From positions 1 through 64,000 of the forward strand of contig JAFLEF010000028.1 of the NCBI GenBank assembly GCA_017309115.1: a DNA stretch of 64,000 nt, read 5' to 3'. The stretch comes from Verrucomicrobiota bacterium (GTDB taxonomy: Bacteria; Verrucomicrobiota; Verrucomicrobiia; Limisphaerales; UBA9464). The notes under the pieces are model-generated. The model saw only the letters and a program-made list of their open reading frames with translations, was not told the origin of the DNA and did no database searches. Shown here piece after piece: positions 17,520 to 26,610 of the stretch (position 1 is its first letter; every line of letters begins with the position of its first letter). The translations under genes were made by a program, and so were the position numbers.

Positions 17520-18329
17520 ATGGCCGTCTTTTTCGACACTCACGCTCACCTCGACTTCCCGGACTTTGCGGCAGATTTGCCCGCGGTCCTGGAACGGGCG
17601 CGCCTGGCGGGAATTGAGCGGATTATCTCGATCGGCACGGACCTAGCCGCCAGCCGTCGCGCGGTGGCGTTGGCGGAGGCTCACCCGGAAATCTACGCCG
17701 TGGTGGGCTGGCATCCCGGTCATGCCGAGGAAGCACCGGAAGATTTTCGCGACGAACTCCGCACCCTCGCCCGGCATCCCAAAGTGGTGGCTCTGGGCGA
17801 GTGCGGTCTGGATTTCTATCGGTTGCCCACCCGGATGAAGACGGGAACGGCTGAAGACGATCTGCGAATTCAGCAGCGGCAGGCCGTGGTGTTTGGTCAG
17901 CAGTTGGAGGTGGCGGCGGAGTTGGGTCTCAACGTGGTCATTCACACCCGGGACTCCTTCGTCGAGACGTGGAAGCAGTTTGCGCCCTATGCGGATCGGG
18001 TTCGGGCGGTGTTCCATTGTTTCGTCGGGACTCCGGAGGAAGTGCGCACGGTGGTCGCCGCGGGCTCGTTGGTCAGCTTCACCGGCATCACCACCTTCAA
18101 GAACGGCGGCAACGTTCGGGAAGCGTTGGCGGCCACGCCACTGGATCGCTTCATGCTCGAGACGGATTGCCCGTTCCTCGCGCCGCTCCCGTATCGGGGC
18201 AAACGCTGCGAACCAGCCTACGTGCGGGATCTCGCCCAAGTGGTGGCCGATCTAAAACAGGTCAGCCTCGACACCCTGAGCGAAGTGACCTGCGCCACGG
18301 CCCGGCAATTCTTTCCGAAGCTGCGGTGA
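17520..18329 (+). CDS. tatD: TatD-family metal-dependent DNase/hydrolase
   Basis: A 269-residue TIM-barrel metallohydrolase of the usual family length. Metal ligands are visible in order: FDTHAHLDF (His8, His10), LGECGLDFYR (Glu), VIHTRD (His), FHCFVGT (His) and LETDCPFLAP (Asp). The PLPYRGKRCEPAYV segment after the last motif is typical. TatD proteins are cytosolic 3'-5' exonucleases linked to DNA repair or quality control. It is the third gene of a likely operon with the TPR and methyltransferase genes. Confidence 0.93.
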   Translation: MAVFFDTHAHLDFPDFAADLPAVLERARLAGIERIISIGTDLAASRRAVALAEAHPEIYAVVGWHPGHAEEAPEDFRDELRTLARHPKVVALGECGLDFYRLPTRMKTGTAEDDLRIQQRQAVVFGQQLEVAAELGLNVVIHTRDSFVETWKQFAPYADRVRAVFHCFVGTPEEVRTVVAAGSLVSFTGITTFKNGGNVREALAATPLDRFMLETDCPFLAPLPYRGKRCEPAYVRDLAQVVADLKQVSLDTLSEVTCATARQFFPKLR

Positions 18330-18384
18330 ACCCGCGCTGAAACTCGGTTGAGTTTCCGGGCTGACCCGAACGTCGGAACGGAAC

Positions 18385-19692
18385 ATGATTCCCCCGATGA
18401 ACTCGAAGCGAACTTCCGTTCCCCGGCGCCGTTTTCTGCAATCCTCCGGTGCCCTCGCGACGTTGCTGGCCCTGGGTCGGGCGCCTGCGGTGTTGTCCGC
18501 GGACTCACCGGCAGGAACGGTTCGCGTGGGCGTGATGGGGCTGGGACGTGGACGCGATCATGTGGCGGCGTATCTGCAGTTGCCCAACGTCGAAATCGCT
18601 TACGTTTGCGATGTCGATGAACGACGCTTGGCTCCGGCGGTGAAGTCGATTCGCGAGCGAACCGGTCGCGAACCCAAGGCGATCCGCGACTTCCGAACGA
18701 TGCTGGACGATCCCGCGCTGGATGCCGTGTCGATCGCGACTCCGAACTTCTGGCACGCGCCGGCCACGATTCTCGCCTGTTCCGCCGGCAAGCACGTCTA
18801 TGTGGAAAAACCCGGCAGCCACAACGGCCGCGAAGGTGAACTGATGGTCGCGGCGGCGCGCAAGCATCGCCGAGTGGTGCAGATGGGCAATCAACGACGC
18901 AGTCTGCCGGAGGTGCAGGAGGCAATGCAGCGTCTGCGCGAAGGCGAGATTGGGCCGGTGCGGTTTGCCCGCTGCTGGTACAGCAATGCCCGGGACACGA
19001 TCGGCCGGGGTCAGCCCGCTCCGGTTCCGGAATGGCTCGACTACACCTTGTGGCAGGGGCCGCTGCCGGAGCGTCCGTTTGTGGACAACCTCGTTCACTA
19101 CAACTGGCACTGGCGTTGGTTCTGGGGCGGCGGCGAACTGGCCAACAACGGCATTCACGCCCTCGACATCGCCCGCTGGGGACTCGGGGTGGAACATCCC
19201 CGGCGCGTCACGGTGAATGGCGGCCGTTACCATTTCCAGGATGACCAGGAAACGCCGGACACCACGATTGCGACCTTCGACTTCGGTACGTGTGGCGCTA
19301 GTTGGGATGCCAGCAGTTGTTTGCCGCGGACCGAGGAGAAACTACCGTTCGTGGCGTTCTACGGCGACCGCGGGGTGCTCAAACTGGATGGCGGTTCCAA
19401 CTATCAGATCGTGGATCCGAATGGGAAGGAACTGCGCGCCGTGAAGGGCAAATTCTCGGATGTGCCGCACTTCGCCAACTTCATCGCGGCCATCCGGGAG
19501 GAAGCGAAACTGAACTCCGAAATTGCCGTGGGCCAGACCAGCACTCGGCTGTGTCATCTGGGTAATATTGCTTGGCGAACCACCACGGATCTCGCCGTCG
19601 ACCCGGCCACGGGGCAGATCCTGGAGCCCACCCGCGAGATGCGCCGGATGTGGACTCGGGAATATCGCCGCGGCTGGGAACCCAAGGTCTGA
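18385..19692 (+). CDS. TAT-exported Gfo/Idh/MocA-family oxidoreductase
   Basis: A 435-residue protein (431 if started at the second ATG at 18397). It has a twin-arginine signal SVPRRRFLQSSGALATLLALGRAPAVLSA, then a Rossmann domain (VRVGVMGLGRGRDH, YVCDVDERR) and the family's EKP motif (HVYVEKPGSHN). The C-terminal half has HYNWHWRWFWGGGELANNGIHALDIARWGLG with the conserved histidine. Members oxidise or reduce sugars and inositols using tightly bound NAD(P). Exported copies are abundant in Verrucomicrobia and Planctomycetes and probably act on polysaccharide-derived sugars. Substrate unknown. Confidence 0.9.
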   Translation: MIPPMNSKRTSVPRRRFLQSSGALATLLALGRAPAVLSADSPAGTVRVGVMGLGRGRDHVAAYLQLPNVEIAYVCDVDERRLAPAVKSIRERTGREPKAIRDFRTMLDDPALDAVSIATPNFWHAPATILACSAGKHVYVEKPGSHNGREGELMVAAARKHRRVVQMGNQRRSLPEVQEAMQRLREGEIGPVRFARCWYSNARDTIGRGQPAPVPEWLDYTLWQGPLPERPFVDNLVHYNWHWRWFWGGGELANNGIHALDIARWGLGVEHPRRVTVNGGRYHFQDDQETPDTTIATFDFGTCGASWDASSCLPRTEEKLPFVAFYGDRGVLKLDGGSNYQIVDPNGKELRAVKGKFSDVPHFANFIAAIREEAKLNSEIAVGQTSTRLCHLGNIAWRTTTDLAVDPATGQILEPTREMRRMWTREYRRGWEPKV

Positions 19693-19693
19693 A

Positions 19694-21739
19694 CTACCGC
19701 TTGGCGAAGGACTCGATCCACCGGAGCAACTGCGCTTCGTTGGCGGGTTCCTTGGAGATCTCCAGCGCGTCAGCTTTGCCCAGCGCCGTGTAGGTGGCCT
19801 TGAGCCAATCCGTGGTGAAGCGCTCGCCGGTCTCGTGCACCCAGATTGGCTTGGGCGCCGCCAGGGACGCCGCACCATCGAAGCCACCCAGCAGATGAAA
19901 CCCGGGCAGAAACAGCTCCGGACTAATCAACTTCTGGTCGTCGGTGGGATCGAAATTGTTGGCCTCGGCGATAATGCCATCGGCCGCTCGCGCCGCCAGC
20001 AGCGCCCATAAACCCGCTTCGCCGTCGCCGATGAGAATGACTTTGCGCGGACGAATCACCTGCCGGGCGTACTGCACGGCGGTCAGAATGTCCTGCACGC
20101 GTTCCTGCAGAATGGTTCGGTTGTAGGTGTTGAAGAAGTTGGTGAACGGTGAACGGCTCAGCACCGCCGGATCCTTCTGCGGACCGGTCTGGTAGGCATC
20201 AAACGCAAGCACGGGAATGTCGAGGTTGAGCAGATTGGCGGCAAACCGTTCGCGCGCTCCACCGGGACCCACCGCCGCGCGTCCGTCGGGATGCACCAGG
20301 ACCACGGCGGCGCGGGGCCACTCGATATCGGGCATCAGCAGACGCTTCTCCAGTCGGTCTCCTTTTCCTGCGCGGCCAAAAGCCCCTTCGATGATCATTC
20401 CGGTTCTTTCGGAGCCGTCGAGGGCGAGGGCGCGCATCCAGGTCGTGTACATCATCCGGGTGAAGTTGGTGTGGGTGGGCAGATCCGTGGGTTTAAGCGC
20501 TTCCACATCTTTGCGCCGTTGCTTGATCCATTGCGCGGTGAAGTCGGCTTCGTCGAGTGCGTCGGCAGGAAACTGTCCGTCGGGAAACACGCGCAAGCGA
20601 TCCAACGGCGGCATGGTGAACGGCTGTTCGACAACGGGTGGGCCATTGGTCTTGCCAAAGAACCAGCGATTGACCCAGCCGTACATCGCTTCGCGCGAGG
20701 TCTGATTGAAATTGTGCCCAAAGTCGAAGCGGACGGCGCCGAACCGATCCGGGAATCCGGCCAGTTGATAAACCTTCGCCACGTCGGGGGCCTCCACCTC
20801 CATCGTGGTCCTGGTCCAATCGCCGGTAGCGGCAATCAGGAACTGCGGTCGGGGTGAAGCCGCCGCCGCGAGATCCACGTTGTACAGCTGCACCCGCAGG
20901 CCGGGACAGTTCTCGCAAAAGCAGCCGCCCTGCATGGTGTGCGAGACCATCACAGCGGGCACGGTCAGCTTCACCCGATCATCCACCGCCGCGAGCATGA
21001 AGGACTGGGTTCCGCCGCCCGACGCTCCGGTCGCGCCGACCCGATTGCGGTCCACGTCCGGCAGGGACAGGAGAAAATCCAGCGCGCGAATGCCGAACCA
21101 CACCTGCTGACCCATCAGACTGAAGTTCCACAGCTGATTGGTCGGATTGCGGAACAGCGCGACGTGATTGTCGTAAAACTTGGGCTGGATGAGGGTGCGA
21201 TCCGGATGACGGGGCGAAAACTGGGACGTGTCGTTGTAGCCGATCATGTCGTAGCTGAAGACGATCACGCCCATTCGGGCCAACTGAATGCAGCGGCCAG
21301 GCACGCTGGCGGTGTCGGTGTTTTCCAACCGGCCTTCGGTCCAGTGACCGTGCGGACACAGCATGGCTGGGAAGGGTCCCTTCTTTCCGAGGGGCCGGTA
21401 GAGATTGCCGGCCAAGTAGACGCCTGGGAACGGTTGTAGGTGGACCTTCTCCACGGAGAACCCGTCGCCTTCGAATTTCTCGGTGATCCGCACATTGAGC
21501 CCGGGCTTTGCCGGCAGCGGCCAAAGTCCGGAACTGAGCAGGGCTTGGGAGCGGATTTCCCAGAGGCGTGAGTTCCACTGGGCCTGATTGGTTGGGGCGG
21601 TGAAGGTTCGGGGCGTGTTGAGGTCCCGCACGACCTGGGCTCGTTGGTCGGTGGCCGGCAGCTGAGTCTGGGCCTGAACGACCATCCATCCCACCGAACC
21701 CATCAGGAGTCCGCACCATCCAGCAAACACTGCGCGCAT
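19694..21739 (-). CDS. Secreted two-domain alpha/beta hydrolase (acetyl-xylan-esterase-like)
   Basis: A 681-residue exported protein starting MRAVFAGWCGLLMGSVGWMVVQAQ. The frame also opens at a TTG nine bases upstream. The first alpha/beta hydrolase domain has the nucleophile elbow GASGGG with Ser240, an oxyanion-type PHGHW segment (AMLCPHGHW) and the C-rich loop GGCFCENCPGLR seen in this family. A second hydrolase-like domain (ILIGDGEAGLWALLAARAADG) has an elbow lacking the serine (GDGEAG), so it is probably non-catalytic. Family proteins deacetylate hemicellulose or cleave other esters outside the cytoplasm. It is convergent with the Gfo/Idh gene, with their stop codons 2 bp apart. Confidence 0.82.
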   Translation of the reverse strand: MRAVFAGWCGLLMGSVGWMVVQAQTQLPATDQRAQVVRDLNTPRTFTAPTNQAQWNSRLWEIRSQALLSSGLWPLPAKPGLNVRITEKFEGDGFSVEKVHLQPFPGVYLAGNLYRPLGKKGPFPAMLCPHGHWTEGRLENTDTASVPGRCIQLARMGVIVFSYDMIGYNDTSQFSPRHPDRTLIQPKFYDNHVALFRNPTNQLWNFSLMGQQVWFGIRALDFLLSLPDVDRNRVGATGASGGGTQSFMLAAVDDRVKLTVPAVMVSHTMQGGCFCENCPGLRVQLYNVDLAAAASPRPQFLIAATGDWTRTTMEVEAPDVAKVYQLAGFPDRFGAVRFDFGHNFNQTSREAMYGWVNRWFFGKTNGPPVVEQPFTMPPLDRLRVFPDGQFPADALDEADFTAQWIKQRRKDVEALKPTDLPTHTNFTRMMYTTWMRALALDGSERTGMIIEGAFGRAGKGDRLEKRLLMPDIEWPRAAVVLVHPDGRAAVGPGGARERFAANLLNLDIPVLAFDAYQTGPQKDPAVLSRSPFTNFFNTYNRTILQERVQDILTAVQYARQVIRPRKVILIGDGEAGLWALLAARAADGIIAEANNFDPTDDQKLISPELFLPGFHLLGGFDGAASLAAPKPIWVHETGERFTTDWLKATYTALGKADALEISKEPANEAQLLRWIESFAKR

Positions 21740-22134
21740 ACGGGACAATCTACCGGACCCGAGTGCCTGGGTGCAATTGGGGAAGGGGCGGGGAAAAGCT
21801 GAGAGCTGAGAGCTGAGAGCTGAGAGCTGAGAGCTGAGAGGTCGGAAGGGAAAATAAAGGTGGGGCGACGCTCTGCGGAGCCGTCCGCGTGTGGACTGGT
21901 GGTGGGGAAATTCGCTGCGACGCGAATGAATCAGCGGGATGGGTTTGAACGGTAGGATGGACCGCCGGGCCGTCCCCGTGTTCCGAGCGCAGCGCTGGAA
22001 TACGGCCCTTGTTGGTCAGCGTTGGAAGTCGTGCGCCCGTTATCCGGGTCATTCGCGTCGCAGCGAATTTCCCCATCACCAGTCCACGGACGTACGGCTC
22101 CGCAGAGCGTCGCCCCACCTTCTCTTCCGACCTC
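21740..22134. repeat. Composite inverted repeat: heptamer tracts plus two opposed family A elements
   Basis: From the left: six GCTGAGA units at 21798-21839, then a family A left half (ggtggggcgacgctctgcgg..) from about 21870. An internal block follows at about 21953-22020 (gggccgtccccgtgttccgag..ggaatacggccc), which recurs at 58255-58330. An inverted family A half lies at about 22064-22122, and the complementary heptamer tract ctctcagctctcagc runs from about 22128 into the cyclase gene. The whole is a 350-bp near-palindromic composite in front of the esterase gene. Confidence 0.75.
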
Positions 22135-24900
22135 TCAGCTCTCAGCTCTCAGCTTGTTCCAGCGGTGAACCAGATACGGAACGACCGGATGGGAGACGCC
22201 TTTGACGCGGACGGCGGGTCGGGGCGTCATCTCGAATTCCGGCCCGGCGGCTTCGTGCACTTCCTGGCTGACCACGACTTCGCCCCCTCCGGCCTGGGTT
22301 TGCAGCCGAGCGGCGACTACCACCGTGTGCCCCAGCGCGGTGAAGTTCACCTGACGTTCCGGATTTCCCACCAGGCCCACCACCGCCTCGCCCACGTGCA
22401 TCGAAATCCCCACTTGGAGAGACTTGTCTCCGCCGCTGGAGCGGTCGGCCGACAGCGCCAGCACCGCGTCCCGCATGGCCAGCGCGGCGCGCACCGCCTG
22501 AGCCACGCCGACTCCACGGTCCACGCGGAACAGAGCCATCAACCCGTCCCCGGTGTACTTGTCCAGAATGCCCCCGTGCTGGTGCAGCGCTTCGGTCATC
22601 ACCTCCAGATACGCGTTCACCACGGTCATCACGTCCTCCGGGGAATGTCCTTCGGCGAACTGCGTGAATCCCCGGACGTCGGCGAACAACACGGTCACCC
22701 GTTCGCGCTGACCCCCGGTGCCCAGTCGCGTCTCGGCCGGCGCGAGCAATTCGTCGACGACTTCCGAGGCAACGAACCGATCCAGCAGGAAGCGGTTCCG
22801 TTCCTTGGCGGAACGTTCCAGATTGAAGGTCAGTTGCGTGACCAGCAGAAAGGCGAGCGTGGCCGCCGCACTGGGAAACACTGGATCCAACCAAGTCCCG
22901 CCGCTCAGCCACAGGATGCTGACGCTGTACGCCGCCAGCGCCACCAGGAGCAGACGCCAGCTGGCCTTGATCGGATTTCGTCGCACCACCCAGCGTCCCA
23001 CGGTGAGTGCGCACAGCAGGGCCCACGCGGCTTGGATGCCCTGACCCGCCGGATGAATGAAGTACGATCCCAAAAGCGTGCGCACCCCATAGGCGGTCAG
23101 TTCCATTGGTTCCAGGGCACCCCACGGACTGGCGACGGACATCGAGCGCAGCGGCTGTAGAAAGACCACCTTGTCGCGGAAGAATTCTTCGGGCGATCGC
23201 CAGGTACCGCGGCCCTCGGCGGAAGGTTCGTAAACGGCTTCGCGGTTGAGGACGCCGGAATAGCTGACCCGCGCAAAGTCGCGTTGGCGGGTGGCGGTAA
23301 CGAAGTCCAGGAGGAGTCGCCCGGGCTCGGCATCCAACACCGGGTAGGATCGGTCGAGCACGCGAATCGTACCGTCCGCGGGTACGCTGGCGATCCACTG
23401 GGTGGAGCCGAGGAGCGAACCCGCGAGCAGGACGGCGCCGCAGGGCAGTTCCCCGGGATCGGTGCGCAGTGGCAAGGCAGGAAGCGCGGCGATCTGCCAG
23501 GGAGCGAAGCGGGTGCTACCGACTTCGCGGGCCGAGGACTGCAAGGCGTTGAAACCTTCCCCGGCCACACCGGAGGGCCGGTTGGTGGGAAACAGATCGA
23601 AGTTCAGGACTGAACGGGACGGCGCGAGCAGCACCACATTGCTGGACTGTTCCAGAGTCCGGGCGAGGTCGGGCAAGTCCCGGCGAACGCGTTCCTGTTC
23701 CGCCGAGTCTTGCGGTGGCACCACCCGGGCTTCGACGGGACTGACCAGCGCAGTTCCGACCAGGGGCGTGGGCAGGACCACCCGCCGGACGCCGAGGGCG
23801 GTGAGCTGGCGGATCAGGTCGGCGTGGACCGCCGCTTCCGATTCGGTGGTGGTCGCCCGGCGCACTGTGGGGTTGTCCCATTCCAGCAGCACGATTCCCC
23901 GGGTGCTTTCCGGAGGGGACATTTGAATGCGGTACTCGCCGGAGTCGGACGCGGCCTTCGGTTCGTTGGCCGCCGCCGCGACGTTGAACTGAATTCGTCC
24001 GGGGTTGGCGGCGTTCAGCAGTTGGACCGCGGCCAGCAGTGCCGATGCCTGAAGCGGTGCGAGGAGCTTGAGGGAGGACAGCATCCACGCCAGCAGGAAG
24101 CCGACGAAGGCCAGGGTTTCCCCGCGCAGATCGATTCGTTTGCCGGAGGCGCGTTGCCAGACGAACCACCTGGCCAGCAGGGAATCCACGCGTTGGGCCA
24201 ACGTTTGCCCGCCCCACGCCCGGGCCCAGCGATGCAGCATCCAGGTTCCCGCCGGAATGCTGGCGAGACAAGCGGTGATCCAGGACGCGGACGTGGAGAA
24301 AATTCCGGAGAAGGCCAGGAAACTTGCGATCAGGCTGACGGCCCACCAGGCCCGGATTCCCAGCCGCACGTAGCTTCCCTGGGGAAGATCCCGCCGCGCC
24401 TGGAAGGCTGCCAGTGCGGTGCCGACCGCGCTGACGATCAGCGAGGCCACGAACAATACGGGCAGCACCACAAAGAGCGAGAAGCCGTAAATGATTCCAG
24501 ACGGCAGCCATTGGCCGGTAACCTCGGCCAAGACCGGTTCAATCGTGGAGCGGAACAGCAGGGTCAGCAGCAGGGCTGGCCAGAAGGCCCACCGCACCAG
24601 TGTTCCTCGTTCGCGCCACAGGGCCCGTGGGTGCAGCAAAGCCCAGAACCCCGCCCACAACACCAGCAGTCCGTTGGCCGCGACCCACAGTTCGGTGATG
24701 GGCTCCTGGGTGTCGGACCAAGCCCACAGCAGGATGAAGCCGGCCAGAAGTCCGAGAGCACCTCCGCGAGTCTGCCTGGACGTCCAGCCTCGGCGGAGCA
24801 GAGGTCCAAGCCAACCGGAGGCCTGATCGGGCGGAATCGGCGGCGGCGGCTCGATTCGCGGCGGTTGGGGTGATTCCGGTTGGGATGGAGGGCTGGACAC
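22135..24900 (-). CDS. CHASE2-type membrane adenylate/guanylate cyclase
   Basis: A 921-residue protein with a GTG start (no ATG is available near the N-terminus). The N-terminal 290 residues hold about six membrane helices. Residues about 300-610 form an extracytoplasmic CHASE2-like sensor (GIVLLEWDNPTVRRATTTESEAAVHADLIRQLTALGVRRVVLP). Three more helices follow, then a class III cyclase domain. Metal ligands are present: FADVRGFT (Asp741) and KYTGDGL (Asp785), with the adenine-type Lys. The transition-state Asn of the usual VNxAAR is replaced by Val861 (TVVVAAR); Arg865 is kept. Activity may therefore be altered. The last codons and stop are read from a GCTGAGA tract. Confidence 0.85.
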   Translation of the reverse strand: MSSPPSQPESPQPPRIEPPPPIPPDQASGWLGPLLRRGWTSRQTRGGALGLLAGFILLWAWSDTQEPITELWVAANGLLVLWAGFWALLHPRALWRERGTLVRWAFWPALLLTLLFRSTIEPVLAEVTGQWLPSGIIYGFSLFVVLPVLFVASLIVSAVGTALAAFQARRDLPQGSYVRLGIRAWWAVSLIASFLAFSGIFSTSASWITACLASIPAGTWMLHRWARAWGGQTLAQRVDSLLARWFVWQRASGKRIDLRGETLAFVGFLLAWMLSSLKLLAPLQASALLAAVQLLNAANPGRIQFNVAAAANEPKAASDSGEYRIQMSPPESTRGIVLLEWDNPTVRRATTTESEAAVHADLIRQLTALGVRRVVLPTPLVGTALVSPVEARVVPPQDSAEQERVRRDLPDLARTLEQSSNVVLLAPSRSVLNFDLFPTNRPSGVAGEGFNALQSSAREVGSTRFAPWQIAALPALPLRTDPGELPCGAVLLAGSLLGSTQWIASVPADGTIRVLDRSYPVLDAEPGRLLLDFVTATRQRDFARVSYSGVLNREAVYEPSAEGRGTWRSPEEFFRDKVVFLQPLRSMSVASPWGALEPMELTAYGVRTLLGSYFIHPAGQGIQAAWALLCALTVGRWVVRRNPIKASWRLLLVALAAYSVSILWLSGGTWLDPVFPSAAATLAFLLVTQLTFNLERSAKERNRFLLDRFVASEVVDELLAPAETRLGTGGQRERVTVLFADVRGFTQFAEGHSPEDVMTVVNAYLEVMTEALHQHGGILDKYTGDGLMALFRVDRGVGVAQAVRAALAMRDAVLALSADRSSGGDKSLQVGISMHVGEAVVGLVGNPERQVNFTALGHTVVVAARLQTQAGGGEVVVSQEVHEAAGPEFEMTPRPAVRVKGVSHPVVPYLVHRWNKLRAES

Positions 24901-25032
24901 CGGGATGAGGGTTTCGAACGAACTCGGACTGTCGGCACGCTACGGCTGACCGGCCCGGACGGTGAAGTGCGATTTGCCGATGAGGGTGGGAAACTCCGCT
25001 TTGCGCTCGCTCCGGGAATCGAACTTCCGACA

Positions 25033-25767
25033 ATGGACCTCATGCAGCGTTCCTGGTGGCAAGCGTGGGTGGTGGGTCTGGCGTTCCTGGGAGTTTCCTG
25101 GCTTCGGGCGGCGGATCCGGCACCGAAGGCGTTCATTGATGGCGAGGGACCGGGTTGGCGGACGCTGGGTGAAGCCGACTTCGTGAACGTCAATTGCGCC
25201 ACCAACACTTGGACGTGGAAGGGCGCGCTCGCTCAGTGCACGGGCCAACCCGTGGGGGTCATCCGGTCTCGCCATTCCCTGACCAACCTGGAACTGGTGG
25301 TTGAGTGGCGGCATCTGCGGGACGCTGGCAATTCCGGGGTGTTCCTCTGGGCTACCGAGCGGTCCATCCGCCAATTGGAAGCCGGCAACGGCCGGTTGCC
25401 CGAAGGAATCGAGGTTCAGGTTCTGGATCACGGGTACACCGCCCAGTACGAGCGGGACCACAAGAAGAAGGCCGACTGGTTCACCACCAACGGCGACGTT
25501 TTTCCGACGGGTCAGGCCAAGATGAAGCCGTTCCCGCCGGTGGCTCCGGATGGTCAGCGCAGTTTCCCGCGCAAGAATCTCAGCCGCGGTGTGGGCGAGT
25601 GGAATCACTACTACGTGCGGGCGATCAATGGCGAGGTCCGGCTGTGGGTAAACGGTGAGGAAGTTTCGGGTGGCACCGGCTGTCAGCCGGCGTTCGGCTA
25701 CCTTTGCCTGGAGTCCGAGGGTTCCCCAGTCGAGTTCCGCAACCTGCGCATCCGCGAGCTGCCCTGA
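25033..25767 (+). CDS. Exported DUF1080 (3-keto-disaccharide hydrolase-type) protein
   Basis: A 244-residue protein starting MDLMQRSWWQAWVVGLAFLGVSWLRAADP, a signal peptide; ATG at 25042 is an alternative. The longer frame from 24880 overlaps the divergent cyclase start. The DUF1080 concanavalin-like core is clear: RSRHSLTNLELVVEWRHLRDAGNSGVFLWA, GIEVQVLDHGY, GEWNHYYVRAINGEVRLWVNGEEVSGG, GYLCLESEGSPVEFRNLRIREL. Family members bind or hydrolyse oxidised disaccharides and are abundant in this phylum. A tandem repeat block starts four bases after its stop. Confidence 0.9.
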   Translation: MDLMQRSWWQAWVVGLAFLGVSWLRAADPAPKAFIDGEGPGWRTLGEADFVNVNCATNTWTWKGALAQCTGQPVGVIRSRHSLTNLELVVEWRHLRDAGNSGVFLWATERSIRQLEAGNGRLPEGIEVQVLDHGYTAQYERDHKKKADWFTTNGDVFPTGQAKMKPFPPVAPDGQRSFPRKNLSRGVGEWNHYYVRAINGEVRLWVNGEEVSGGTGCQPAFGYLCLESEGSPVEFRNLRIRELP

Positions 25768-25770
25768 GTT

Positions 25771-26545
25771 GGGGAGGCTAACCGCAGATTAAACGCCGAT
25801 TCTCACAGATTTCCTCGGAGGTCGGGTGGCTGACGCTGGAGGTCGGTCAAGGCGGTGGGAGCACCCCAGGGCGGGTCTCTCTTCCGAAAAGAATCTGCGT
25901 CAATCTGTGCTTAATCTGCGGTTCAACTCTGCCCTCGGAGGAACGCAGAGCGGGGTGTCCAGAAGGGGGGAGGCTAACCGCAGATTAAACGCCGATTCTC
26001 GCAGATTTCTTCGGAAGTCGGATGGTTGACGTAGGGGACCGGCCAGAGCGGTGAGAGCACTCCAGAGCGGGTCTCCCTTCCGAAAAGAATCTGCGTAAAT
26101 CTGCGCTTAAGCTGCGGTTCAACTCTGCCCCTCGGAGGAACGCAGAGCGGGTGTCCAGAGGGGGGAGGCTAACCGCAGATTAAACGCCGATTCTCGCAGA
26201 TTTCTTCGGAGGTCGGGTGGTTGACGTTGGAGGCCGGCCAAAGCGGTGGGAGCACCCCAGGGCGGGTCTCTCTTCCGAAAAGAATCTGCGTAAATCTGCG
26301 CTTAATCTGCGGTTCAAACCTGCCCCTCGGAGGAACGCAGAGCGGGGTGACCAGAGGGGGAGGTTAACCGCAGATTAAACGCCGATTTTCGCAGATTTCC
26401 TCGGAGGTCGGGTGGTTGACGTTGGAGGCCGGCCAGAGCGGTGGGAGCACTCCAGAGCGGGTCTCCCTTCCGAAAAGAATCTGCGTCAATCTGTGCTTAA
26501 TCTGCGGTTCAACTCTGCCCTTCGGAGGAACGCAGAGCGGGGAGG
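25771..26545. repeat. 195-bp tandem repeat, four copies
   Basis: Copies start at 25771, 25967, 26162 and 26357 (period 195-196). Each begins ggggaggctaaccgcagatt and ends cgcagagcgggg. Within each copy the left arm (aaccgcagattaaacgccga) and right arm (cttaatctgcggtt) are inverted repeats about 30 bases long around an 85-base centre. Copies differ by scattered substitutions. A run-through frame on the plus strand reaches the next gene but is not coding. Bases 26546-26610 hold nothing recognisable other than the next gene's leader. Confidence 0.9.
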
Positions 26546-26610
26546 TGGGTTCGGCCAAAGGTTTCCGCTGCCAGTCCGCGCCGGTTTCCGGTAATCCTTG
26601 CGCGTCATCT

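Noticed and set aside
26416-26610. N-terminal extension of pyruvate carboxylase by 65 codons
   Set aside because: The extension is translated from the tandem repeat; the ATG at 26611 gives the standard enzyme start.
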